From Bradyrhizobium zhengyangense (lineage in GTDB: Bacteria; Pseudomonadota; Alphaproteobacteria; Rhizobiales; Xanthobacteraceae): a stretch of 47,533 nt of DNA. Location: NCBI RefSeq assembly GCF_022012435.1, contig NZ_JAKLUA010000025.1, positions 17,832 through 65,364 on the forward strand, read 5' to 3'. The notes below the pieces were generated by a model. It ran no database searches and was not told where the DNA came from. It saw only the letters and a list, made by a program, of their open reading frames with translations. Below are positions 22,868-30,673 of the stretch, piece after piece. A program made the position numbers and the translations under genes. The stretch's first letter is position 1, and each line of letters begins with the position of its first letter.

Positions 22868-23887
22868 TCAGGCCGCCGGCTGCTCGCGCCACACGCTCGC
22901 CTCGTAACCATCGATAATCTGGTTCGTGTGCGTGAATTCCTGCAGCTGCCGCAGCGGCTCGATCACCTTCCTTGCGATGAGCACCGTATTGGGCTCGGCG
23001 TACTTCTGCATGTGGCCGGCGATGTCGATGACCCGGTCAGAGATAGTCTCCAACGGGGTTGAGTCGTCAAAATACACCAGACCGGCATTGACCCCGCAAC
23101 GTACCAAAAAATCGGCTTTGGAAATCTTCACTTCGCTGTTGAAGGCTTTCAGGCTCTTGATCACGTCCTTTCCTGCCTGGCAGGCATCTTCCACGTGGGC
23201 AAAGCAAGCCATGACCCCGTCGGGTGTCCAGGCGGACTTCAGCACTCCCCGCGCGCGGAATATGCGCTCCACGAGTTTTCGATATTCGGCGAAGTCGTAT
23301 TGAACGGATGCAGGATCTTCGCCCGCCTTCATTGCGGCTGATCCGACGACGTCGATCGCCAGAAACGCAACTTCCCGGCCGAAGGAATCGAGCTTCTTCT
23401 TGGTCTCGGCGAAAACGCGCAGAAGCTCTTGCCGATTGACGGTGTTTCCGGCCTCCGCGATTTTCAAGGTGCTTTCCAGCTCATTGTCGAGTGCAGACCC
23501 CGGTTTGACGCCTTCTTTCTTGCGCCAGGCCTGCGCCGATTTTCGGAGTAACCGTCGATTGAGCGACTGCTGGCTTCTTTGCGCCAGCGACCCGGCGATG
23601 AATGTGACGAGCATGGCGAGCCCGATCAAAATCCAGTCCGAGCGGTCAGCGCCCGCGATGTTGGTGGGAATGTATTGGTGCAGGAGCGGCGCCGATTTCT
23701 TCAGGACAACGTCGCGCGCATCGAGCAAGGTCGCCGAAAAGCTTGCGCTCTTGGGATTGTCGAAGAGCAGAAAGAGCTTCGGGACGAGCAAGATGAGGAC
23801 AAGGACGAAAGTTGCAATTCCGAGCAGTCGCCTCACTGTGAAAAGAAAACTCACAAGGAACGATTTCGGAGCTTCGCGATGAACCAC
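22868..23887 (-). CDS. Membrane-bound class III nucleotide cyclase homologue
   Basis: 339 residues from GTG 23887 (GGAG 8 bp upstream). Two membrane segments (LLGIATFVLVLILLVPKLFL at ~21-40 and WILIGLAMLVTFIAGSL at ~85-101) enclose a short periplasmic loop. The C-terminal half (~170-305) is a class III cyclase domain with both metal-binding aspartates (Asp179 in FLAIDVVGS, Asp223 in TPDGVMACF) and RCGVNAGLV. The transition-state motif, usually V-N-x-A-A-R, reads VIDIAGHMQ: Asn is Asp288 and Arg is His292, so normal cAMP synthesis is uncertain. It lies 252 bp upstream of wecB on the same strand and might control the polysaccharide genes. Confidence 0.75.
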   Translation of the reverse strand: MVHREAPKSFLVSFLFTVRRLLGIATFVLVLILLVPKLFLLFDNPKSASFSATLLDARDVVLKKSAPLLHQYIPTNIAGADRSDWILIGLAMLVTFIAGSLAQRSQQSLNRRLLRKSAQAWRKKEGVKPGSALDNELESTLKIAEAGNTVNRQELLRVFAETKKKLDSFGREVAFLAIDVVGSAAMKAGEDPASVQYDFAEYRKLVERIFRARGVLKSAWTPDGVMACFAHVEDACQAGKDVIKSLKAFNSEVKISKADFLVRCGVNAGLVYFDDSTPLETISDRVIDIAGHMQKYAEPNTVLIARKVIEPLRQLQEFTHTNQIIDGYEASVWREQPAA

Positions 23888-24410
23888 TTAATCATCTCCA
23901 GGGCCAATGAAGGCGCAACGAGCGGGAAAACTCCGAAGCTTATAGTCCGCCAGTGATGCGGCGCGCAATTCTTGCGGAAGGGCAACCTCGCGAGCTTCCA
24001 ATCGAGGCGATACTGGTTGTTCTCGTGTGGCCGCCAAGCGAGGGGGACGAGAGCGCTCGGTCCAAGAAGTCAGGGATTCGGCAAAGGAGGATGGGATAGC
24101 CGTCGCGGCGCCGCGTCATGACGCCGTTCCGGTCATAACGCGAGCGGATCTGATGCCGCTGCGGCGCCGAACTCGCGGCCACCAGGACGAGTATGTTCTG
24201 AATTTGGGAGCCGGATTACCTGCCAATTAATTAGGCGGGAAGAAAAAGAGGGGCGTTATGGCGTAAAAACACTATGGCGAAGGGAACTATCCCGTTGATT
24301 CCGACCCCCATTAAGCCTAGTTTAAATTATATTAACAAAAGGTTATCGGGAACTGACGTTCCGTGGTTCATTTTCCTGATCAGAGGATCGTTGGGATTAG
24401 GTGACATTCG
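23888..24410. promoter_or_regulatory. Divergent intergenic region (cyclase / sugar transferase)
   Basis: About 520 bp with no supportable gene. The part nearest the sugar transferase (24215-24400) is AT-rich (CCAATTAATTAGG, TAAATTATATTAACAAAAGG), unlike the surrounding GC-rich DNA. It is a natural place for promoters and for binding by an H-NS-like protein such as the one encoded at 26107. Confidence 0.4.
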
Positions 24411-25871
24411 ATGTCGATCGGATCGGATTTCCGCGAAGAGTCGCATAGGGCCGATCAGGCGCATGGCAGGGGGATGCTGTGGTCCCTCGATCTCGTTCCC
24501 TATTTGCTCTCCACACTGGATGCGTTGGTTATCATTCTTGCGTGCGTCGGGGGAGGGATCGGATATCACGCTGCCACTGGTAGCCCAATTCCCAACCTTC
24601 TTCCGTGCTGCGCCGTCGGACTTATGGCCAGTTTCATCTACATTTTGAGGATGAGCGGGATCGGTTACTATGACCTTTCCGACAGCGCCAAGCCGGGGAC
24701 CGAGATTACGCAGATCTTGGTCTGCTGGTTCAGCACCGGCATCTTGCTGGCGTTCTTTGCATTCCTGCTCAAGGTCGGCGGCAATTATTCCCGCGGCGCG
24801 TTCGTTACGTTTTATTTCGTTGCCCCGGTCGGCCTGCTCGCGGTGCGCAAGTTCACGAAAACGAACCTGGCCTTGGCGGTGGCCAAAGGAGGGCTCAGGC
24901 GTTTGGACGCGGTCCTCGTGGGAGACCATCGGGAATTGGCCGCCCTTGGCCCTCGTGATCGTCTCGCCCTCTTCGGCGCGACCGATGTCAAGGAATTCCG
25001 CCTGAGCGGAGATTCTGATCCTGGAGCGCGGCTGGTCGCAGACAAGAATATGTTCAGGGCGGTTGGAGATTTCATTCGCCGCACCAATTGCCGCGAAGTG
25101 CTGTTGGTGCTGCCCTGGAATGACGACGTTCGGATCGACTTTGTGCGTGAACACCTCAAGAGTCTTCCGGTCTCGGCCCGATTGTTGCCCGATTTGCATA
25201 TCCGATCGCTGTCAAACTTCGTGTCGTCCGCCCGGCAACGCGTCTTGGCGGTCGAGGTGCAGCGCGCTCCACTCAGCGCGGCCGAGCGTTTGGTCAAGCG
25301 GTCCATGGATATCCTGGTCGCCGGCATCGCCTTGATCCTCCTGTTCCCAATTCTGATTCTCACTGGGATCGCCATCAAGCTGGACAGTGCCGGACCGGTC
25401 ATTTTCCGCCAGCGTCGCAAGGGCTTCAACGGCAAGGAATTCGTAATGCTGAAATTCCGCACCATGAAGGTGCAGGAAGATGGTCCTGTCGTGCTCCAGG
25501 CAACGCGCCAGGATCCGCGTGTTACGTCAATTGGGCGCTTCCTGCGCGCCGCCAGCATTGATGAGCTGCCACAGCTCTTCAATGTCCTGAAGGGGGAGAT
25601 GTCCTTGATAGGCCCCCGCCCGCATGCCTTGGCGCACGACAGCTATTTCGAAAAGATCCTGGAAGACTATGCGTTTCGGCATCATGTGAAGCCCGGCCTT
25701 ACCGGATGGGCCCAGTGCAATGGTTCTCGTGGCGCGACGCCCACGGTCGAAGATATCGCGGAGCGTGTGAGGCTCGATCTCTGGTATGTCAACAATTGGA
25801 GCCTCTGGCTCGATATTCACATCCTGATCAAGACTTTCTTCGAGGTCGCGCGGAAGCGAAACGCCTATTAG
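24411..25871 (+). CDS. Polyprenyl-phosphate sugar-1-phosphate transferase (WcaJ/PssY-like)
   Basis: The 486-residue integral membrane protein starts polysaccharide repeat assembly by moving a sugar-1-phosphate from UDP-sugar to undecaprenyl phosphate. Four N-terminal membrane segments (for example YLLSTLDALVIILACVGGGI) precede a cytosolic CoA-binding-like domain (~160-290). The C-terminal catalytic part begins with the membrane-hairpin region KRSMDILVAGIALILLFPIL (~298). It then has FRQRRKGFNGKEFVMLKFRT, the DE motif in RAASIDELPQLFNVLKGEMS, LIGPRPHA and KPGLTGWAQ. All signature residues are intact. Length matches WcaJ-type (two-domain) enzymes. It points away from the wecB-nfrB operon. The sugar is probably glucose or galactose, not decided by sequence. 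Confidence 0.9.
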   Translation: MSIGSDFREESHRADQAHGRGMLWSLDLVPYLLSTLDALVIILACVGGGIGYHAATGSPIPNLLPCCAVGLMASFIYILRMSGIGYYDLSDSAKPGTEITQILVCWFSTGILLAFFAFLLKVGGNYSRGAFVTFYFVAPVGLLAVRKFTKTNLALAVAKGGLRRLDAVLVGDHRELAALGPRDRLALFGATDVKEFRLSGDSDPGARLVADKNMFRAVGDFIRRTNCREVLLVLPWNDDVRIDFVREHLKSLPVSARLLPDLHIRSLSNFVSSARQRVLAVEVQRAPLSAAERLVKRSMDILVAGIALILLFPILILTGIAIKLDSAGPVIFRQRRKGFNGKEFVMLKFRTMKVQEDGPVVLQATRQDPRVTSIGRFLRAASIDELPQLFNVLKGEMSLIGPRPHALAHDSYFEKILEDYAFRHHVKPGLTGWAQCNGSRGATPTVEDIAERVRLDLWYVNNWSLWLDIHILIKTFFEVARKRNAY

Positions 25872-26106
25872 GTTAGGTGGACTACCTTTCTGTTTCTCCG
25901 TAATTCGGCGTACCGCCAAATCTCGCGCCCATGTAGCTGACAAGTGGCTGATTTTCGATATATTTGGCTTGTTCTGTCCCAGATCTCCGTTTCGACATGC
26001 TATCACCAAATTAATTGGCGATTCGAGCGAGAAAACTGCAAGATTGTTGTAGATCGAATCAGAGGTCTAGGTGGGCAGCCGGAAACCCTTGCGTTGTGAC
26101 GAACGG

Positions 26107-26436
26107 ATGAAGAAAGCGAACCTCGAGGCACTTTCGTTAGATGAGCTTTGGCAGCTCCACGAGGAGCTCAACCGCTTGTTGTCGGTTCGGCTGACTGCTG
26201 AAAAACGCGCCCTTGAGACGCGTTTGGCGCAAATTCGCCGTGAGAATGAAGCGACGAATGTTCCGTCAGAGCCGTCGTCACGGCTCAAGCGTCCATACCC
26301 GCGAGTTCACCCGAAATATCGCAATCCCAACGTTCCTCACGAGACTTGGTCTGGTCGAGGCAAACAGCCTAAATGGCTTACCGCCGCCCTGCGGACCGGC
26401 CGCTCGATCGAGGATTTCCTCATCTCGAATAGATAG
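26107..26436 (+). CDS. H-NS/HvrA-family nucleoid-associated protein
   Basis: 109 residues from ATG 26107; the frame opens 12 codons earlier at a GTG, but rhizobial relatives begin at this point (MKKANLEALSLDELWQLHEE). Residues 5-60 are a coiled-coil oligomerisation region. The C-terminus carries the H-NS DNA-binding loop TWSGRGKQPKWL (~84-95), preceded by a typical VHPKYRNPNVPHE stretch. Such proteins bind AT-rich DNA and silence acquired or surface-polysaccharide genes. It sits between the sugar transferase and the T2SS, both with AT-richer leaders, so it may regulate either. Shine-Dalgarno is weak. Confidence 0.85.
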   Translation: MKKANLEALSLDELWQLHEELNRLLSVRLTAEKRALETRLAQIRRENEATNVPSEPSSRLKRPYPRVHPKYRNPNVPHETWSGRGKQPKWLTAALRTGRSIEDFLISNR

Positions 26437-26475
26437 TTGGCCCGTACGATATGCGTGGCAAAGCAGGAGGTTCTC

Positions 26476-26718
26476 TTGCGAATCGCTCTGATCCTTCTTG
26501 TCTGCATGGCCGGGTGCCCGTTAGGGAGCGCCTGGGCAGGAAACTTCAGCCCGGCAAAGTTGCGTTTTGCTGACGCCGCCACCGATGCTTGCCTGTCCAG
26601 TTGCGACAATCAGAATGCAGCATGTAAGCGGGTTTGCCCAACCACTCTCGGCACACCCTGCATGACTTCCTGCGACAGCCAGGCTCAGGTCTGCCGTCAG
26701 GGATGCCAAACCAAGTAA
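26476..26718 (+). CDS. Small cysteine-rich exported protein
   Basis: 80 residues. The start is TTG 26476, chosen because AGGAGG (26465-26470) lies five bases upstream and the following RIALILLVCMAGCPLGSAWA is a good signal peptide; a longer frame begins right after the H-NS-like stop. The mature part has eight cysteines in two related units, CLSSCDNQNAACKRVC and CMTSCDSQAQVCRQGC (C-x3-C-x6-C-x3-C each). It is probably a disulfide-bonded periplasmic or secreted peptide. It is 280 bp upstream of the secretin gene and might be a T2SS-related substrate or accessory; there is no direct evidence. Confidence 0.65.
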   Translation: MRIALILLVCMAGCPLGSAWAGNFSPAKLRFADAATDACLSSCDNQNAACKRVCPTTLGTPCMTSCDSQAQVCRQGCQTK

Positions 26719-26998
26719 CGGCTGACCGCCGAACTCCCTCGATCGCTGAGTCACAGTGGACAATGCCTGCGCCAAGGCAGCGATTCTGCGCGCCCTCATG
26801 GCATCAGATGTAACAAGCTGCACATGCGCTCAGAAGGTTGCATTCGGCCGGTTGTCGGCTTTCCAGGTAATTTAGTACCATCGACACAATCCGGGCTGCT
26901 TGGAACCTTTTACGTTAGGTTAACCATGATGATTTACCCATTCTTTACGCTCGAATACCCGGGCGTGCGTCTTTGCATGTTCGGAGCCCCTATTGCCG
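26719..26998. promoter_or_regulatory. Leader of the T2SS gene cluster
   Basis: About 280 bp with no gene; AT content rises at 26905-26950 (TTTTACGTTAGGTTAACC). A promoter for gspD is expected here, but no clean -35/-10 pair is seen. Confidence 0.35.
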
Positions 26999-29236
26999 AT
27001 GCCTCGTGGCCCTCTCACGGGTTTTGTGGTTTGCTTGCTCGCAGGCCTCGTCGCCGGCTGTGGCGCCCCTGGAATCGTCAGTCCGACCTTGAACGCTCAG
27101 CCCAAGCTATCCGGCCAGCCGGTATCCTTAGAGGCGAACGCTCAGGATCTAATGCCGACGGGCGCAATTGCGCTCCCCAGCCCCTCGTCCAAGGCGGTCG
27201 CCAGCGTTGAGGGGGGCGATGGTCGAATGATCGGCTCGACGGCCGCCAAGACGAGCTCCGCGGCAGCCGACGGCAATGTGGTCCTCAATCTGGCCAATGT
27301 TCCCCTGCAGCAGGCCGCCAAGACGGTCTTGGGCGATCTGATCGGCGTCAACTACGTCGTCGACCCTCGGGTCGACGGGGTTGTTTCGGTCCAGACCAGC
27401 AACCCGGTTTCCAAGACAGATGCCCTCGAGCTCTTCCAGACGGCTATCGCGCCGATCGGCGCGGTACTGGTACAAAACCGCGGTATCTACCGGATCGCTC
27501 CGGCCGATCAGGCCGCGACCGGGGCTGTAAGCACCGTCCGCGATGCCACCAACAGTGCGGTCACGGGCAGTAGCGTCCGCATCGTGCAGCTGAAATACGT
27601 CGCTGCCACTGAGGTGGCGCGGGTGCTTGAGCCAATGGTACCGAAGGGGGCCATCGTTCAGGCCGATGACGCACGCAACATTATCGCGCTGAAGGGCTCA
27701 CAAGCCGAAATCGACAGCATGCTCGACTCGGTTTCCATCTTTGATGTCGATGTGATGAAGGGCATGTCTTTCGCCGTCGTGCCCGTCAAGGCCGCCCAGC
27801 CGGACAAGATGGTCGACGAGCTGAAGGCGGTATTTGCCTCGGATAAGGAAGGCCCGCTGAAAGGAAGGGTGCGGTTCATCGCCAATACGAGGCTTGGTGC
27901 GATCCTGGTCGTGACCTCCAATCCAAGCTATCTGCCGCGGGCGCAATCCTGGATCCGGCGCCTTGATGCCCGCGCCAGCGGCACAGAACCGCAATTGCAC
28001 GTCTATCAGGTCCAGAACCGGACAGCCGTTGAACTTGCCGGAATCCTTCAGTCTATGTTCTCGCAAGAGATGAAGGTCGTGCGCCCGACCAGCCGCAACG
28101 TCTCGCCGAAATCCAGGCAGGTCTCCTTCGCAAGCGATACAACGAAGCCTTCAACGGCTGGCACGGGTGTTTCGGACCCCGCGATGCAGGCGGGGTTGGG
28201 AAAGACGGCTGATCCGCTGGGAATTTCCCGTTCTTCCAACACTGAACTCGACGGCCAGGCCGCCGATACCGCCGACAATAGCCCTGCACCGAACGGCACT
28301 CCCGAGCCGATCATGAAGATCGTTGCAGATGAAACCAAGAACTCGCTGCTGATCATGGCGAATGATCGCGATTACCAGCGTGTGTTGCGTGTCGTGCAGG
28401 GGCTCGACGTGGTGGCCAGCCAGGTCCTGATCGAGGCCGTGATCGCCGAGGTCACTCTCAACGACGACCTTCAGTTCGGCCTGCAGTGGCAATTTGCCAA
28501 GCAGGGAACCCCGACTGCGACTTTTACCAATGCGCTCACCGGCGGAGTGGCAGCCGCATTCCCTGGGTTCAACTATGCAGTCAATACCGCCAATATCGCG
28601 GCGACCCTTACCGCATTGAACGCCCTGACTCACGTCAACATCATTTCGACGCCGTCGCTGATGGTGCTCGACAACAAGACGGCGCGCCTCCAAATCGGCG
28701 ATCAGGTCCCGATCACGACGCAGACGGCGACGAGCACGGTCACCTCCCAGACGGCAATCGTGAACTCCATCACGATGCAGGATACCGGCGTAATTCTCTC
28801 TGTGACGCCACGGATCAATGAAAGCGGGCGCGTACAACTCGATATCGAGCAGGAAGTTAGTAGTGTCGTGAAGACGACGACTTCGAACATCGATTCTCCG
28901 ACCATTCAGCAGCGACGCGTTAAGACGACAGTTGTCGTGAGTGATGGCGAGGTGCTGGCGCTCGGCGGCATGATCCAGGATAGCGCGAGCAAGAGCAGCA
29001 ACCAGTTGCCAATCCTCGGAGATATCCCCGGGCTTGGAGCGGTGTTCGCAAATCGAAAGGACTCGGTTCAAAAGACCGAGCTTGTCATCCTGATCACTCC
29101 GAAAGTGGTTCGCGATGGCACGGAAAGCCGGTTAGTCACCGAGGAATATCGGCGCAAAATGAACGTCTATATGCCGCACGCTTCGACGCGCCAACGTGCA
29201 CCGTACAATACGGCGCAACGTCTGGTGACGCCGTGA
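26999..29236 (+). CDS. gspD: Type II secretion system secretin GspD
   Basis: 745 residues from ATG 26999. It is the outer-membrane secretin ring through which folded proteins leave the cell. A lipoprotein signal ends in LVAGC (Cys21). A ~70-residue low-complexity linker is followed by the N0 domain (VPLQQAAKTVLGDLIGVNYV) and N1-N3 domains (IVQLKYVAATEVARVLEPMV, VYQVQNRTAVELAGILQSMF). An insertion rich in S, T and P lies at ~365-430. The secretin core follows (VLIEAVIAEVTLNDDLQFGL, VNIISTPSLMVLDNKTARLQ, VPITTQTATST) with the C-terminal LPILGDIPGLGAVFANR and TELVILITPKVV. Its TGA overlaps the next start (GTGA), so the following lipoprotein is translationally coupled. First gene of the T2SS cluster. 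Confidence 0.95.
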   Translation: MPRGPLTGFVVCLLAGLVAGCGAPGIVSPTLNAQPKLSGQPVSLEANAQDLMPTGAIALPSPSSKAVASVEGGDGRMIGSTAAKTSSAAADGNVVLNLANVPLQQAAKTVLGDLIGVNYVVDPRVDGVVSVQTSNPVSKTDALELFQTAIAPIGAVLVQNRGIYRIAPADQAATGAVSTVRDATNSAVTGSSVRIVQLKYVAATEVARVLEPMVPKGAIVQADDARNIIALKGSQAEIDSMLDSVSIFDVDVMKGMSFAVVPVKAAQPDKMVDELKAVFASDKEGPLKGRVRFIANTRLGAILVVTSNPSYLPRAQSWIRRLDARASGTEPQLHVYQVQNRTAVELAGILQSMFSQEMKVVRPTSRNVSPKSRQVSFASDTTKPSTAGTGVSDPAMQAGLGKTADPLGISRSSNTELDGQAADTADNSPAPNGTPEPIMKIVADETKNSLLIMANDRDYQRVLRVVQGLDVVASQVLIEAVIAEVTLNDDLQFGLQWQFAKQGTPTATFTNALTGGVAAAFPGFNYAVNTANIAATLTALNALTHVNIISTPSLMVLDNKTARLQIGDQVPITTQTATSTVTSQTAIVNSITMQDTGVILSVTPRINESGRVQLDIEQEVSSVVKTTTSNIDSPTIQQRRVKTTVVVSDGEVLALGGMIQDSASKSSNQLPILGDIPGLGAVFANRKDSVQKTELVILITPKVVRDGTESRLVTEEYRRKMNVYMPHASTRQRAPYNTAQRLVTP

Positions 29237-29664
29237 GACGCTCCACTCTCCTCGTCTGCTGGTGGGGGACGGTCTGCGCTTTGCCACTTCTGTTGGCCGG
29301 CTGCGCGACCGACCAGCCTTTAGTGATTGATCCGCCATCGCCCTATATGCTGCTGCCTGTCGATGAATCCATGTCGTGCAACGCGATAGCCGCCTCGTTC
29401 CGCTATTCGGTCAGACGGGCGGCGCGCCTTGAATATTGGCTCGCCGCGGGATCGCTGGCCGGCTATGATTCTGATAGATTTCCGCTTGATGCGCCCAAGC
29501 AACTGGTCGATGAACGCCGACGGCTCGATGCCTTGACGGATCTGCAGCGCACAAAGGGCTGCACGGTGATGGAGCCGGGACCCGCGGTCGCGGAGGAACG
29601 TGAGCGCCTCGAAGAATCCGCAAGAAATTCGCGCCCGCAACAGGTCCTTCGTTCGAAGGGGTGA
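29233..29664 (+). CDS. Lipoprotein coupled to gspD (candidate pilotin)
   Basis: 143 residues. GTG 29233 overlaps the gspD stop. A hydrophobic leader with LLAGC at residues 20-24 marks a lipoprotein. The mature part is short, helical and charged (IAASFRYSVRRAARLEYWLA, RRRLDALTDLQRTKGC) with two cysteines (residues ~49 and 113) that could pair. It does not resemble GspS/OutS in sequence as far as I can tell, but position and size fit a secretin pilotin or assembly factor. That role is inferred. Confidence 0.75.
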   Translation: MRRSTLLVCWWGTVCALPLLLAGCATDQPLVIDPPSPYMLLPVDESMSCNAIAASFRYSVRRAARLEYWLAAGSLAGYDSDRFPLDAPKQLVDERRRLDALTDLQRTKGCTVMEPGPAVAEERERLEESARNSRPQQVLRSKG

Positions 29665-29690
29665 GAGGCGGGAACTTCGCCGGTCGGCAG

Positions 29691-30596
29691 TCAGAGCCTG
29701 AAGCAGCTCTGCAGTGCCTCGCCGTCGGACCGTGTCGCAGGCTCGCCGACCACGTCGCCGCGCCGCCACTCGCGGATGGCGTAGGGTTGTCCCGACGCGG
29801 CTCCAAAAGTGACCAGCGCTTCCCGGATGTAGCGTGAACCGTCGGGCGCGCTCACGTCGGCCCTGATTGTCACATTACCGGGCAGGGCTGGCCGCCGGCG
29901 CGCCGGTCGGCTGGGATCGAGATTCATGAGAATGCGCAAGTCAGCCGTTGCTGCTTCGGGCGCAGGCTCCACGCGCCCGGACAGCACCGTGGTGAAGCGA
30001 ACGGCTGCGCGGAATATCGAAGGCGAAATGCCGTCGATTCGATCAAGCTCCATGATAGTCGAAAAACCGGAGTTCCTGGTTTGCCCGGCGGCGTTACTGG
30101 GCTGGGGAGGCTTGCGAAAGTCGACGATGTTCTGGGCAATCCTGCTTCCCAGTGCCTTGTCCCGCGTGAGCCCGACGAAGAAACGTTCGAGCGTGGGCAA
30201 ATTGGCAGCATTGAGATCGATCTTACCGATCTCCTCCTCGACAGCAATGTCGATGCGCTCGCCTTCCGGCAAGCGGCAGCGACGCGGAAAGCTCGTCCCC
30301 GGCAGGGGATCAAGAATGACCGAGATGGCCAGATTGACCGCACTTTCCGCCGCTGCAGCCGTGGAGGCGACCATACCATCGGCCACAGCAGTTTTGGCTC
30401 GGTAGCGTGCGCCCACGATCACGACCGTTCCGAGCAGAGTCAGCAGGCCAAGTCCCCAGATCACCGTGACGAGCGCGAAGCCGCGGCGAGCGGGGCAAGC
30501 GCGCCCATGGACCGGCACAATCGGCCTGAACCTTGTCGGCAAGGTATGATGGTCTGTCAGCCGCATTGGTTGCCGCTTGGTAAATGAAAATGGCAA
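29691..30596 (-). CDS. gspK: Type II secretion minor pseudopilin GspK
   Basis: A ~300-residue protein on the strand opposite to all other T2SS genes here, between the lipoprotein and gspE. The prepilin-like signal is RRGFALVTVIWGLGLLTLLG (cleavage after G; Phe at +1 and no Glu at +5, as usual for GspK). The large globular part contains the helix-hairpin motif KIDLNAANLPTLERFFVGLT and the paired GSRIAQNIVDFR plus DGISPSIFRAAV. GspK caps the pseudopilus tip with GspI and GspJ. The frame opens at a TTG (30596); an ATG at 30566 is an equally good start. Its stop lies 26 bp from the lipoprotein stop (convergent). Confidence 0.85.
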   Translation of the reverse strand: MPFSFTKRQPMRLTDHHTLPTRFRPIVPVHGRACPARRGFALVTVIWGLGLLTLLGTVVIVGARYRAKTAVADGMVASTAAAAESAVNLAISVILDPLPGTSFPRRCRLPEGERIDIAVEEEIGKIDLNAANLPTLERFFVGLTRDKALGSRIAQNIVDFRKPPQPSNAAGQTRNSGFSTIMELDRIDGISPSIFRAAVRFTTVLSGRVEPAPEAATADLRILMNLDPSRPARRRPALPGNVTIRADVSAPDGSRYIREALVTFGAASGQPYAIREWRRGDVVGEPATRSDGEALQSCFRL

Positions 30597-30673
30597 ATAA
30601 AGTGTGAAAAGCCTTCCTTAACAAAATCGCTTTAGCTTCGTGGTCCGCGTTTAAGATCGGGACCTTCGAGCCA

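Noticed and set aside
24327..25199. 290-codon minus-strand frame
   Set aside because: Shadow of the sugar transferase gene; no protein-like motifs.
28151..29071. 306-codon minus-strand frame
   Set aside because: Shadow of gspD, rich in H, R and D as expected for an antisense GC-rich frame.
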